The translations under genes were made by a program, and so were the position numbers. Positions 19,258 to 28,057 of a DNA stretch of 64,000 nt are shown piece by piece. Origin of the DNA: Granulicatella adiacens ATCC 49175 (lineage in GTDB: Bacteria; Bacillota; Bacilli; Lactobacillales; Aerococcaceae); contig NZ_CP102283.1 of assembly GCF_025150565.1 (NCBI RefSeq), forward strand, positions 620,001-684,000, in the 5' to 3' direction. The notes under the pieces were generated by a model. That model was not told where the DNA came from. It saw nothing but the letters and a program-made list of their open reading frames with translations, and ran no database searches. The first letter of the stretch is position 1. The number at the start of each line of letters is the position of its first letter.

Positions 19258-21686
19258 TGTATATTTCAAAAATCGAAATCGATCATTTTGGAAAATGGGA
19301 ACATGAGACGTTTACCTTCCATCCGAACTTACAAGTCGTTCAAGGGCTGAACGAATCTGGGAAGACGACCATTCGAAGATTTATCGAACAAATGCTCTTT
19401 GATTTTAAGCAAAAGAAGAATGGGGTGTATCCTTATCAGCCACTTCATACGAATACGCGGGGCGGGCGAATGTGGATTGAAGATGAAGGACTAGGGTCTC
19501 TCATCATTGAAAGAACTGCAGTAGGTTCTCAAAAGAAATTAGTATTAAAATCGGCCGAAACGGGTCAGGCGTTACCAGAGTCTATGCTGGAGCGCATCCT
19601 TCACGAATTAACATTGAGTGAGTACCATTCTCTTTTTGGATTTAATGAGGAGGAGTTACAACAAAACGTCTTTAGTAATGAAGAAGAAATGCATCGCTTC
19701 TTATATAGTCTCAGTGTGATGGGACATAAAGGGGCATATGAACAGAGTCAAAGTCTATTGAACGATGCGAATAAACTATACCGACCTCAAGCCAAAAAAC
19801 TAGAACTCAATGAGCGAATCGATCGACTCGAGGACTTAACGAATCGTTTGTCGCAAACAAAAAGCGAGAATACACTCTATGAAGGATATCTTCATGCTAT
19901 TAAAGGGCTCCAACAAGAAGAAGAGGAATTGACGACAAAACTTTCCAAGATTCAAAACAGAATAGATGCTTTAGAAGAAAAGCATACCTATTTTGATGCA
20001 TTGGAAGAATACCGCGCCATTGAAGGACAGTACGAGTTACCAAAAGAATATGACCATTCTAAGGCGATAGAGGCGAATCATTGCTTACGTTCGTTTGAAA
20101 AAGAAATCGAACAGACAAAAGAAGAGTTAAAACGAACAGAAGACCAAGTTCAAACTCTAGGGGAAGCTACAGAAGACACAGAGCTTGAAGCACTTTATAC
20201 AAAAGCTCAAAGTGTGGCTGCTATTGAAGAACGTACCTTTGAATTGGAACGTGAGTTGAAGACTCATCCTGGAAATATCGGTGTTCAAAGAGAAGGTGTT
20301 CAACCGTTTACAGAGGCCGAACTCGCCAAATTCGATGCAATGCAAAGGGAAAATCAACCTACTACGTCGATGCGGATTGAAATACTCATAGGGCTGATTG
20401 GAATTATCGTGATGATTGTTGTTGGATTTTTAACCAATCAAGTACTAGCAAGTGTGATCATTGCTAGCGGTCTTGGGGTTGCAGGAGCTTTCTTTTTACA
20501 AAAAAACGGACAGGTCATTTCTCCAAAGAGCAAAAGAGAGAATGAACGTGTTCAACAAATTCTCTTGGATAAAGGCATTGAAGTGACCTTAGAAGATGCC
20601 AAACGCTTTATTAGCCGAAACGAAGGACGTAATGTTAATGATTTCATACAAAAGAAGGCACAGTGGAATCAGTTGGAAGAAAGACTTTCAGCATTTAAAG
20701 AAGAAACTCAAGACTTCTGGAAAAATGAACAGATCACAGCACCGGCAACTGTCCAGCAACAACTAGGAATCATTCGTGAAGCATGGATGAATTCTCAAAA
20801 AAGAGAAGCCAAAATGGAACAACTCCAAGAAAGTATCCTGAAGAAAGAGCAACATTTAGCGCAATTAGAACAAGATGCAATAGAAGTAAGAGAGGAATTG
20901 CTAAATAGCTTGCGTCCTCTTGGCATTACAACGATAGAAGCCTTTAGAAGTCACCTGGCAACTCTGGACCATCGAGTAGCCTTGTCACAAAAAAGAGCCT
21001 ATATTGAAAAGCAAGTCGCTATTTTCTCGAGTGAAGAGAAAGAAAGCTTGCATCGTGAAATGCTTGAAGAAGAACTTCAAGACGAGGTTTTCACGAAGGC
21101 GCAGTTGGAAAGTAGACGTAAAGAAGTCAGAGACCAACTAGTAAGTCTCCAAACAAAGGCGGAACTATTGGAAGAAGATGAGCAGGTAGAAGATCTTCAA
21201 ATGGAAGCGGACTTTGAACGATTCGAAGCTCAGGAAGCGATGAAGGATTGGGCAACTCAAGTGTATGCTGCAAAATGGATCTTAAAGCAACTAGATGAAA
21301 AGGTTCCGACGAAAGTTCCATTGATTGTAGAGGAAGCGAGTCGTATTTTTAGCCGATTAACAAGGGGACAATATACGAAGATTCATTTGAGCGATACACA
21401 GGCGAAAGTACAGCAGCAAAATGGTCAGTGGATGGAAGCTTTCTATCTTTCAAAAGGGGCATTGGACCAATTGTATATTGCGATTCGATTTGCCTTTATT
21501 TTCCAATTAGCTAAGAAAATGAAAATTCCGGTTCTGATTGACGATGGATTCGTAAACTTTGATAGAGAACGGCTATCGATTATGATAGAATTAATGGAAG
21601 AGCTATCTCGTGTAACACAAGTATTTTACTTTACTACGGAAGTTCCTACAGAAATTTCAAAAGAGAACATTCTAAAGTTGAGCTAA
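19257..21686 (+). CDS. yhaN: SbcC/Rad50-like AAA ATPase (YhaN)
   Basis: The 809-aa protein is an ABC-class ATPase with long coiled coils, the likely partner of YhaO. Walker A is GLNESGKTT near residue 32. Coiled coils cover about residues 175-350 and 430-690. A hydrophobic hairpin (MRIEILIGLIGIIVMIVVGF and neighbours) interrupts them near residue 380, a known and puzzling YhaN trait that suggests membrane contact. The C-terminus has the signature LSKGALDQLYIAIRFA and Walker B VLIDDGFVNFD. The frame extends upstream to 19155, but the coupled ATG at 19257 with GGAGGAAGG is the real start. Confidence 0.9.
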   Translation: MYISKIEIDHFGKWEHETFTFHPNLQVVQGLNESGKTTIRRFIEQMLFDFKQKKNGVYPYQPLHTNTRGGRMWIEDEGLGSLIIERTAVGSQKKLVLKSAETGQALPESMLERILHELTLSEYHSLFGFNEEELQQNVFSNEEEMHRFLYSLSVMGHKGAYEQSQSLLNDANKLYRPQAKKLELNERIDRLEDLTNRLSQTKSENTLYEGYLHAIKGLQQEEEELTTKLSKIQNRIDALEEKHTYFDALEEYRAIEGQYELPKEYDHSKAIEANHCLRSFEKEIEQTKEELKRTEDQVQTLGEATEDTELEALYTKAQSVAAIEERTFELERELKTHPGNIGVQREGVQPFTEAELAKFDAMQRENQPTTSMRIEILIGLIGIIVMIVVGFLTNQVLASVIIASGLGVAGAFFLQKNGQVISPKSKRENERVQQILLDKGIEVTLEDAKRFISRNEGRNVNDFIQKKAQWNQLEERLSAFKEETQDFWKNEQITAPATVQQQLGIIREAWMNSQKREAKMEQLQESILKKEQHLAQLEQDAIEVREELLNSLRPLGITTIEAFRSHLATLDHRVALSQKRAYIEKQVAIFSSEEKESLHREMLEEELQDEVFTKAQLESRRKEVRDQLVSLQTKAELLEEDEQVEDLQMEADFERFEAQEAMKDWATQVYAAKWILKQLDEKVPTKVPLIVEEASRIFSRLTRGQYTKIHLSDTQAKVQQQNGQWMEAFYLSKGALDQLYIAIRFAFIFQLAKKMKIPVLIDDGFVNFDRERLSIMIELMEELSRVTQVFYFTTEVPTEISKENILKLS

Positions 21687-21704
21687 AGAGAAAGAGGGTC
21701 AATT

Positions 21705-22661
21705 ATGACAAAGAAATTGTATGAATATAATGTAGATGAGAGCTTTGAGATTTTCCTACTCATTAAATCTGCGGATGTACGAATGGCCAAAAATGGGAAA
21801 CCTTTTATTGCGTTTACCTTCCAAGATCAGTCTGGTCAAATGGATGGGAAGTACTGGTCCGCAACCTCTGAAGATATTGAAAAATATGTTCCAGGAAAAG
21901 TGGTTCTTTTAAATGGAAAACGGGAACTATACAATAATTCTCCGCAAGTCAAAATTGTGAGTCTTCGTCTAACAGATGCGTCAAAAGGAGAGCCGACTTC
22001 TGCAAGCTACTTTGTTGAACACGCTCCGATGACCAAACATGAAATGGAAGAAGAATTCAATCAATTAATGTTTGAGATTACAAATCCGTATTTTAGAAGA
22101 ATTGTCCATAATATTCTAGGGAAATATCAAGAAGACTTTTTTGAATATCCAGCAGCTAAACGTCATCATCACGCCTTTGTAGGAGGGCTAAGCTACCATA
22201 CATTATCCATGTTGCGTTTAGCTAAATCGATTGCAGGTCAATATCCTCAAATCAATCGTTCACTATTATTTGCGGGTGTTATTATTCATGATGTCGGCAA
22301 AACCATGGAACTATCAGGGGCTATTGGAACAGAGTATACCTTGAAAGGGAACTTACTCGGGCATATCGTGATTATGGACGAAGAGATTACAAAAGCTTGC
22401 GAAGAACTAGGAATTGACGAAAATCAAGAAGAAGTTCTCTTGTTGAAACATTTAGTGTTAGCGCATCATGGAAAGTTAGAGTACGGCTCGCCAGTTCGAC
22501 CACAACTACTTGAAGCTGAGGTATTGCACCATATCGACTTATTAGATGCGACAATTACGATGATGTCGAATGCGCTGGATAAGACAGAACCTGGAGCATT
22601 CTCAGAACGCGTATTTGGTTTAGATAACCGCTCATTTTATAAACCATTATCCAATGAGTAA
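21705..22661 (+). CDS. yhaM: 3'-5' exoribonuclease YhaM
   Basis: YhaM is a 3'-5' exoribonuclease involved in mRNA decay. The N-terminal OB-fold (residues about 10-95, PFIAFTFQDQSGQMDGKYW) binds nucleic acid. The HD domain carries the metal ligands in HHHAFVGGLSYHT, IIHDVGKTME, LAHHGKLEYGSP and HHIDLLDA. The length of 318 aa matches the Bacillus protein. It lies 18 bases after yhaN, so yhaO-yhaN-yhaM is one operon as in Bacillus. Confidence 0.94.
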   Translation: MTKKLYEYNVDESFEIFLLIKSADVRMAKNGKPFIAFTFQDQSGQMDGKYWSATSEDIEKYVPGKVVLLNGKRELYNNSPQVKIVSLRLTDASKGEPTSASYFVEHAPMTKHEMEEEFNQLMFEITNPYFRRIVHNILGKYQEDFFEYPAAKRHHHAFVGGLSYHTLSMLRLAKSIAGQYPQINRSLLFAGVIIHDVGKTMELSGAIGTEYTLKGNLLGHIVIMDEEITKACEELGIDENQEEVLLLKHLVLAHHGKLEYGSPVRPQLLEAEVLHHIDLLDATITMMSNALDKTEPGAFSERVFGLDNRSFYKPLSNE

Positions 22662-22748
22662 GAAAAAGTTCGATAGTATTCGTAAATAGAGAAGCCATCA
22701 CTATCACTAGCAAAACTCCAACCGACATTCATTTAATTGAGGTGTGAA

Positions 22749-23273
22749 ATGAAAACATTGGGTTCAAAGAGACTATTAAAATTGATTTTACAATTTGCGA
22801 TAAGCCTTGTGTTATTAGGGCTATTATGGATTGTGTTTAGTTTTACTCGTCCAAAATATAATGAGGATGCTTTGTTTTCTTATGAAATCATCAATCAATC
22901 AAATCAGAATATTGAAGAATTGATTATTGGTGAATATTCCGAGAACGACATTAACTCTCCGGAGGATCGAGTGTATTTAAAAAATCTAGCAGCTCATTCT
23001 AGAACAAAAGGAGCAGTAGACATTTCTAAATCAGAAAGAAGTGTTTCTCCGTTCTATTTAGATTATGTATATCAAGGGAAAAGAAAAACATTGCTAAAAA
23101 CGGTATCGGTTGAAACTAGGCCAAAAGGACTTCATATCACTATCACTATTAAGGATGTGGATAATGAAGGCTACATGACGGGGACTACCGAAATTAATTC
23201 ATTTATTTTTGAAAAAAGAGAATTTACTCCAGAAAGTATAAAAAGAGCAGAAAAAGCTAATAGTACACCATGA
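22749..23273 (+). CDS. Membrane-anchored hypothetical protein
   Basis: I do not recognise this 174-aa protein. It has one N-terminal hydrophobic helix (LLKLILQFAISLVLLGLLWI) after a basic start, then an extracellular domain rich in beta strands (SYEIINQSNQNIEELIIGEY and GLHITITIKDVDNEGYMTG). The frame continues upstream to a TTG at 22737, but GAGGTG at 22739-22744 supports the ATG at 22749, although the 4-base spacing is short. A terminator follows, so it is probably the last gene or a lone gene after yhaM. Confidence 0.6.
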   Translation: MKTLGSKRLLKLILQFAISLVLLGLLWIVFSFTRPKYNEDALFSYEIINQSNQNIEELIIGEYSENDINSPEDRVYLKNLAAHSRTKGAVDISKSERSVSPFYLDYVYQGKRKTLLKTVSVETRPKGLHITITIKDVDNEGYMTGTTEINSFIFEKREFTPESIKRAEKANSTP

Positions 23274-23296
23274 AAAATAGTTAGGGTGGAATTAAG

Positions 23297-23333
23297 AGGA
23301 ATTAAGCTAATCTAAAGCTTAGTTCCTTTTTTT
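23297..23333 (+). terminator. Intrinsic terminator
   Basis: AGGAATTAAGC (23297-23307) pairs with GCTTAGTTCCT (23317-23327), including one G-T pair, and a T run follows. Confidence 0.87.
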
Positions 23334-23336
23334 ATA

Positions 23337-23365
23337 TTGAAGCGGTTGTCTACCTGTGCTACCAT
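23337..23365 (+). promoter_or_regulatory. Promoter of the GNAT-HIT gene pair
   Basis: TTGAAG (23337-23342), a 17-bp spacer and TACCAT (23360-23365) preceded by TGC make an extended -10 promoter. It lies 26 bases before the acetyltransferase start. Confidence 0.6.
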
Positions 23366-23391
23366 AAACAGAAGAGCTAGGAGGAGTATCG

Positions 23392-23940
23392 ATGAACCCA
23401 ATAGGAACAAAAACAATTCACACAAAACGGTTAATTCTCAGACCATTTCAAGTGGAGGATGCACAAGAGATGTTTGAAAACTGGGCAAGTGATCCTGAAG
23501 TGACGCATTATCTAACGTGGCTTCCACATGAGTCTGTGGAAACAACTAAGGAGAGTCTAAAAAGATGGGTGGAAGGTTATCAAAATCCGCTACAGTTCAA
23601 GTGGGCAATTGTCTTGAATGACGAGGTCGTCGGTAATATTGATACCGTGTATGTAAAAGAAAAGATTGACGCTGTTGAGATTGGGTATGCACTCAGTCGC
23701 AAATGCTGGGGAAAAGGAATAATGACAGAGGCGTTGATTGCAGTTAGTCGCTATTTATTAGAAGAGGCGGGATGTAACCGGGTTTGTGCCCGACATGATG
23801 TAAATAACCCAGCCAGTGGAAAAGTAATGCAAAAGGCTGGAATGACTTATGAAGGCACACTGAGACAAATTGGCAAGAATAATCAAGGAATCTGTGATAT
23901 GGCGTATTATTCAATCATTAAAGCAGATTTGTTAAAGTAG
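23392..23940 (+). CDS. GNAT acetyltransferase, RimJ/RimL-like
   Basis: The protein is a GCN5-related N-acetyltransferase of the RimJ/RimL type, which acetylates protein N-termini or small amines using acetyl-CoA. It begins with TKRLILRPFQVEDAQEMFEN, has WAIVLNDEVVGNID, and carries the acetyl-CoA loop EIGYALSRKCWGKGIMTEAL, with the RHDVNNPASGKVMQKAGM segment near the end. The length of 182 aa is typical. The substrate cannot be told. The HIT gene follows after 13 bases. Confidence 0.88.
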   Translation: MNPIGTKTIHTKRLILRPFQVEDAQEMFENWASDPEVTHYLTWLPHESVETTKESLKRWVEGYQNPLQFKWAIVLNDEVVGNIDTVYVKEKIDAVEIGYALSRKCWGKGIMTEALIAVSRYLLEEAGCNRVCARHDVNNPASGKVMQKAGMTYEGTLRQIGKNNQGICDMAYYSIIKADLLK

Positions 23941-23953
23941 GAGGAAAAGATAA

Positions 23954-24400
23954 ATGTGTCTGATTTGTGATCGGATTGAATTGATCAAACAAGGAAGAAA
24001 TCCGCATTTTGTTAAAGAACTTGAAACAGGTTATGTAGTGATAGGGGATGGACAGTATTTTAAAGGGTACACCTTGTTTTTAGCCAAACAACATGTAACA
24101 GAATTGCATCAAATGGAACCAGAAGAAAAACTTAAATTTCTCGAAGAAATGAGCATTGTTCAAGAAGCTGTTGCAAAAGCATTTCATGCGGAAAAAATGA
24201 ATATCGAATTACTTGGAAATGGAGATGCGCATGTCCATTGGCATCTATTTCCAAGAAAATCAGGAGATATGAAGGATTATGGTCATAATGGTCGAGGTCC
24301 TGTGTGGTGGGTTCCTTGGGACGAAATGTCATCTGAGGAGTATCAACCAAAAGGCGAAACATTAGAGCAATTAGTGACCCAATTAAAATCTTTTTTATAA
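23954..24400 (+). CDS. HIT family nucleotide hydrolase-like protein
   Basis: The protein is a histidine-triad family member, usually a nucleotide hydrolase or transferase. The triad is His93-x-His95-x-His97 in HVHWHLFPR. The N-terminal CLICDR shows the zinc-site cysteines seen in many HIT proteins, and the C-terminal WWVPWDEM segment occurs in one bacterial subgroup. It is cotranscribed with the acetyltransferase. The physiological substrate is unknown. Confidence 0.9.
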   Translation: MCLICDRIELIKQGRNPHFVKELETGYVVIGDGQYFKGYTLFLAKQHVTELHQMEPEEKLKFLEEMSIVQEAVAKAFHAEKMNIELLGNGDAHVHWHLFPRKSGDMKDYGHNGRGPVWWVPWDEMSSEEYQPKGETLEQLVTQLKSFL

Positions 24401-24412
24401 ATGTTTATGAGG

Positions 24413-24442
24413 AAGGCATCTACGTCATGTAGGTGCCTTTTT
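24413..24442 (+). terminator. Intrinsic terminator after HIT gene
   Basis: AAGGCATCTAC (24413-24423) pairs with GTAGGTGCCTT (24429-24439), including one G-T pair, and is followed by T. Confidence 0.86.
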
Positions 24443-24474
24443 AAAATTTTTTTCAAAACTGTGAGCAGATTCTT

Positions 24475-24502
24475 TTGAAATTTTTGGAAAACAGTGTATA
24501 CT
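24475..24502 (+). promoter_or_regulatory. Promoter of the merA-hypR-like pair
   Basis: TTGAAA (24475-24480), a 16-bp spacer and TATACT (24497-24502) lie 44 bases before the oxidoreductase start. Confidence 0.68.
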
Positions 24503-24508
24503 CAAAAG

Positions 24509-24527
24509 TGTAATAAAAATAATTACA
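24509..24527 (+). promoter_or_regulatory. Inverted-repeat operator candidate
   Basis: TGTAAT (24509-24514) and ATTACA (24522-24527) form a 6-bp inverted repeat with a 7-base centre, just downstream of the -10. This is where a repressor would block initiation. The downstream Rrf2 gene product is the natural candidate, but nothing in the sequence proves it. Confidence 0.45.
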
Positions 24528-24545
24528 GTTAGAAAGGTGATTTAT

Positions 24546-25913
24546 ATGACAACTTCAGTGAAGAATATTATTATCGGATTTGGTAAAGCTGGAAAGACTT
24601 TAGCCGGTTATTTAGGAAGTCAAGGAGAAGAAACAATCCTTATTGAAAAATCAAAAGCAATGTACGGAGGTACTTGTATTAATGTTGGATGTATTCCAAC
24701 TAAAAAATTAGCGACGAAAGCTGCTCGTAAACAATATTCAACAGAAGAAGCAAGTACTTATTATGCAAAGAGCGTTCAAGAGAAAAAGGCTTTAATTTCT
24801 GCATTAAACCAAGCGAACTACAATAAAGTAGATTCAGTTGAAAAAACAACCATTATTGACGGAACTGCTCGTTTTGTGGATGACCATACTGTAGCTGTAG
24901 AGACTGCAGAAGGAGAGAAATTATTTAAAGCAGAACGTATTTTTATTAATACAGGTGCTACTCCATTTGTTCCACCAGTAGAAGGGTTAACGATTGGAGG
25001 AAATATTCATACTAGCGAAACAATTATGGATATGGAAGAATATCCTGAGAGCCTAGTCATCATTGGTAGTGGATTTATTGGATTAGAATTTGCGGCAACT
25101 TATGCTCAATTCGGGACAAAAGTGACCGTAGTGGATGTCTTTGATACATTCTTACCTCGTGAAGATGATGATGTATCTGCTGCTGTTAAAGAACAATTAG
25201 AGTCATTAGGGATTTCCTTTAACTTAGGAATTCAATTAAAAAATGTTCATCAAGAAGATGGAAAAGTGATTATTCAAGCGGTAACGGGAGAAGGAACACC
25301 TTTAGCCTTTACTACTGATGCGGTTTTAGTAGCAACAGGACGTCGTGCAAATATTCAAGGCTTAGATTTAGATAAAGCAGGAGTGGCTGTAAGCGAACGT
25401 GGTACGATTCAAGTGAATGAATTTTTACAAACAAATGTCCCTCATATCTTTGCTATGGGCGATGTGAACGGAGGACCACAATTCACATTTGTATCATTAG
25501 ATGATTTCCGTATCGTTAAACGCTTCTTAGCAGGGGATACAAGCTATTCTACGAAACAACGTGCGAAATTCCCAACAGCAACCTTCATTAATCCACCATT
25601 AGCAAGTGTTGGTTTAAATGAAAAACAAGCAAAAGAAGCTGGTATCGAAGTGAAATTTGCAAAACTTCCTGCAATGGCAATTCCAAAAGCTAAAATTATT
25701 GGAAACCAAGTCGGCTTCTATAAAGTGTTAGTAGACGCTTCAAATAACCAAATCGTTGGTGCAACATTATTTGCTGAAGAAGCCCATGAAGTGATTAATA
25801 TTATTGCAACCGCAATGAATGCAAATTTACCTTACACAGTTCTTCGCGATCAAATCTTTACACATCCAACAATGGCTGAAGCATTGAATGATGTATTCGG
25901 AATGATTCAATAG
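24546..25913 (+). CDS. merA: Flavin disulfide reductase, MerA/RclA-like
   Basis: The protein is a pyridine nucleotide-disulfide oxidoreductase of the group including staphylococcal MerA and E. coli RclA, which protect against hypochlorous acid. The FAD-binding start is IIIGFGKAGKTLAGYL. The redox-active pair is Cys44 and Cys49 in GGTCINVGCIPTK. The NAD(P)H-binding motif is VIIGSGFIGLEFA, and the dimerisation domain ends with a FTHPTMAEALND motif. It lacks the N-terminal metal domain of true mercuric reductases. The frame opens at 24537, but AAAGGTG supports the ATG at 24546. It lies 8 bases before an Rrf2 regulator, matching the S. aureus hypR-merA pairing in reversed order. Confidence 0.86.
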   Translation: MTTSVKNIIIGFGKAGKTLAGYLGSQGEETILIEKSKAMYGGTCINVGCIPTKKLATKAARKQYSTEEASTYYAKSVQEKKALISALNQANYNKVDSVEKTTIIDGTARFVDDHTVAVETAEGEKLFKAERIFINTGATPFVPPVEGLTIGGNIHTSETIMDMEEYPESLVIIGSGFIGLEFAATYAQFGTKVTVVDVFDTFLPREDDDVSAAVKEQLESLGISFNLGIQLKNVHQEDGKVIIQAVTGEGTPLAFTTDAVLVATGRRANIQGLDLDKAGVAVSERGTIQVNEFLQTNVPHIFAMGDVNGGPQFTFVSLDDFRIVKRFLAGDTSYSTKQRAKFPTATFINPPLASVGLNEKQAKEAGIEVKFAKLPAMAIPKAKIIGNQVGFYKVLVDASNNQIVGATLFAEEAHEVINIIATAMNANLPYTVLRDQIFTHPTMAEALNDVFGMIQ

Positions 25914-25921
25914 GTGATTTA

Positions 25922-26338
25922 ATGGGAAATGACTTCATCGTAATGATTCATTGTCTAACCTATTTAGCGATTCATCATGATAATCGTTATTCCAGTAAAG
26001 AGCTAGCTTTTAACGCTTGTAGTAATCCAGCTATCGTCAGAAAGCTTATGAGTTTAGCTGTGAAAAAAGGATGGGTGAGTACAGCTGCTGGAAAACAGGG
26101 TGGCTATCAATGGATTTCAGACCCCTCTAAAATAAAATTAGGAGACATCTTTATACTTGTTTCTGAAGATGCGCGCCTAGAAAAAACATTTAAAGAGGCC
26201 TCAGATCCTTCTTGCCTAGTAAGTTCTCGTATGGGGAAAATTATGGGCAAACTACAAGAAGAGCAAATCCAAGAACAAATTCGATTTTATAATCAAAAAA
26301 CGATTCAAGATATGATTGACAAGGTACAAGAACAGTAA
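25922..26338 (+). CDS. hypR: Rrf2 family redox regulator, HypR-like
   Basis: The protein is a DNA-binding transcription regulator of the Rrf2 family, 138 aa. The winged helix lies in the first 75 residues (SSKELAFNACSNPAIVRKLM, then KKGWVSTAAGKQGGYQW). It has cysteines at positions 11, 33 and 98 and none of the three-Cys iron-sulfur cluster of IscR/NsrR. Staphylococcal HypR senses hypochlorite through an intersubunit disulfide between Cys33 and Cys99, and the positions here match almost exactly. The coupling to a MerA-like gene supports the same role. The name is by analogy. Confidence 0.82.
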   Translation: MGNDFIVMIHCLTYLAIHHDNRYSSKELAFNACSNPAIVRKLMSLAVKKGWVSTAAGKQGGYQWISDPSKIKLGDIFILVSEDARLEKTFKEASDPSCLVSSRMGKIMGKLQEEQIQEQIRFYNQKTIQDMIDKVQEQ

Positions 26339-26343
26339 AAGGA

Positions 26344-26370
26344 AAGGCCGAGAAACTCTCGGTCTTTTTT
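26344..26370 (+). terminator. Terminator after hypR-like gene
   Basis: AAGGCCGAG (26344-26352) pairs with CTCGGTCTT (26358-26366), with one G-T pair, and T follows. Confidence 0.85.
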
Positions 26371-26435
26371 GCTTTAACAAAGTAAGAAGCTTAGGACTTT
26401 TGATATGTACCCAGAATCCTGGACACATTTTTAAA

Positions 26436-27236
26436 TTAAGCTGAACACATGGATGTTTCCCTGTATAGAACAGGGGGCATCCATTTTGTTTTTTCTTGAA
26501 TTCTTTTGTTATTGTAATAATCTATATATTCTTCCACAGCCGTTTGAAATTCCTTAAAGGTAGAATATTCCATTTCAAAACCGTAGAACATTTCGTTCTT
26601 CATTCTGGCGAAAAACGTTTCTATAATGCAATTATCATAACAATTTCCTTTTCGGGACATTGATTGAATAATCCCTCGTTCATTTAATGATCTTTGGTAA
26701 AATGCGTGTTGATATTGCCAACCTTGATCAGAATGGAGAATCAATCCATTAACATCAGGGAATTTTTTGAAAGCTCTATTTAGCATCCTTTGAATCTGTT
26801 CTAAGTCGGGGCTTAGAGAAAGATCATAGGAGATTATTTCATTAGTAGACATATCTAAGATTGGAGAAAAGAAACATTTTCCCCAAGAAAAAGTGAATTG
26901 AGATACATCTGTACTCCATTTTTGAAGAGGCCTTTTGGCCACAAAATCTCTGTTAATAATATTATCAGCAACTTTTCCAACACTACCACGATAAGAATGG
27001 TATTTTTGTTTAGGGCGTTTTCCAAACAAATCATTTATATGCATCAGACGTTGAATTCTTTTATGATTAACAACGTAACCTCTACGACGAAGTTCTTGGT
27101 AAATTCTTCTAACACCATATCTACCTTTATTTTCATGAAAGATTGTTTGGATTTCCAATAATAAATCCCCATTCTTTTCAGCCACAGCATCTACTTTATT
27201 TAATTCAAAATAATAAGTAGATTTAGCCATTTTCAT
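26436..27236 (-). CDS. IS3-family transposase OrfB (DDE integrase core)
   Basis: This is the catalytic part of the transposase. The DDE residues lie in WSTDVSQFTF, GLILHSDQGWQY and CIIETFFARMKNE, with the HTH_21-like segment GRYGVRRIYQELRRRGY before them. Translation of the same frame is open upstream of this ATG through KELREVGYQLKYLLK into the end of orfA, so the protein is probably made mostly as an OrfAB fusion by -1 frameshifting. All key residues are present and the gene appears functional. Confidence 0.94.
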   Translation of the reverse strand: MKMAKSTYYFELNKVDAVAEKNGDLLLEIQTIFHENKGRYGVRRIYQELRRRGYVVNHKRIQRLMHINDLFGKRPKQKYHSYRGSVGKVADNIINRDFVAKRPLQKWSTDVSQFTFSWGKCFFSPILDMSTNEIISYDLSLSPDLEQIQRMLNRAFKKFPDVNGLILHSDQGWQYQHAFYQRSLNERGIIQSMSRKGNCYDNCIIETFFARMKNEMFYGFEMEYSTFKEFQTAVEEYIDYYNNKRIQEKTKWMPPVLYRETSMCSA

Positions 27237-27265
27237 CGCTTTAAGAAGATATTTTAGTTGGTATC

Positions 27266-27820
27266 CTACTTCTCGAAGTTCCTTGATGATCGCTGCTTTC
27301 GCGCCTTGAGAAGCGCAGCTTCCTGTTCTTTTCTCAAGGCTCTCAGTTTTTTTATAACAGCAATTTCAGCTTCTAAATATGCATTTCGCTCACGTAATCG
27401 AACTAATTCTTCTCGTTCGGATTCTGAAAGGTTACCAGTCACAGCCTTTTTATTCATAATAAGCTCCTTAGATAATGCTTGTCTACGTTTCTCATTCTTT
27501 AGACCATTATATCCATAAGTTAGGTACTTGTGAACCCAAGAACTTAATAATCCGCGACTAATTCCTGCTGGAAAAGAAACCTCTGAAAGAGTCTTCCCGT
27601 TTAAAACCTGTAGAATAAATGTCAATTTTTCTTCTGCTGTCCATTTTCTTTGCCTTTTAACGCGCTCTAATCCTTTAGGTCCGTGAATTTTTTCAATTTT
27701 ATCCCAATCCAGTATTTTTCTTTGGAAACTCCTTTTCATAACTTTTTCAGGCGTTTCGGCCCATATTCCTTGTCGATATAATTCTACACATTTCATTTTG
27801 AATTCAAATGAGTAACGCAT
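27266..27820 (-). CDS. IS3-family OrfA (DNA-binding part)
   Basis: This 184-aa protein has two helix-turn-helix-like segments (FEFKMKCVELYRQGIW and LTFILQVLNGKTLSEVSFPA) and a leucine-zipper-like C-terminus (LVRLRERNAYLEAEIAVIKK). It recognises the IS ends and joins OrfB after frameshifting. The start lies 48 bases inside the right end of the element. Confidence 0.92.
   Translation of the reverse strand: MRYSFEFKMKCVELYRQGIWAETPEKVMKRSFQRKILDWDKIEKIHGPKGLERVKRQRKWTAEEKLTFILQVLNGKTLSEVSFPAGISRGLLSSWVHKYLTYGYNGLKNEKRRQALSKELIMNKKAVTGNLSESEREELVRLRERNAYLEAEIAVIKKLRALRKEQEAALLKARKQRSSRNFEK
27347..27353 (-). other. Programmed -1 frameshift site of the IS transposase
   Basis: On the minus strand seven A in a row (ATA AAA AAA CTG in the orfA frame) form an A-AAA-AAA slippery heptamer. 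A -1 shift here enters the orfB frame (ACT GAG AGC...), which is open from this point to the orfB start. This is the IS3-family mechanism for the OrfAB fusion. Confidence 0.8.
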
Positions 27821-27925
27821 AATAAATACCCCCTTTACTGGTTTGTCCAGTAAAGGGGGTACATATCACTTTTAAAAGGATTTTTTTTCGAATCGAAGGA
27901 ATGAATGAAAGAGTTCTAATGCACA

Positions 27926-27995
27926 CTAAAAGAGCATCGTGGAAGGACTTTGAAATTCGCAATATGTCGACAATTATGGTATTCTAAAAGAGCAT
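27926..27995 (+). repeat. Short direct repeats upstream of rnjB
   Basis: CTAAAAGAGCAT occurs at 27926-27937 and again at 27984-27995, 58 bases apart, in the leader of rnjB. A TGGTATTCT (27977-27985), an extended -10 candidate, overlaps the second copy. The role is unknown. Confidence 0.4.
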
Positions 27996-28057
27996 ATATG
28001 GTGGTGAAGTCCGCCTAAAAGAAATAATTGTAAATAAAAGAAAATGAGAGGTAAATC

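Larger units (their letters stand above)
26401..27868 (-). mobile_element. IS3-family insertion sequence, copy 1 (1468 bp)
   Basis: The ends TGATATGTACCC (26401-26412) and GGGTACATATCA (27857-27868) are perfect 12-bp terminal inverted repeats. A flanking CTTT on both sides suggests a 4-bp target duplication in the middle of a CTTTTAAAAG palindrome. The element carries overlapping-frame orfA and orfB on the minus strand in IS3-family style. It is identical to the copy at 32200-33667 apart from one base that I noticed (27731 C versus 33530 T), which is synonymous in orfA. Both copies look intact. Confidence 0.95.

Noticed and set aside
24546-25913. True mercuric reductase and a mercury-resistance operon
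   Set aside because: It lacks the N-terminal metal-binding domain and any merR/merT/merP neighbours; the paired Rrf2 gene fits oxidant defence.
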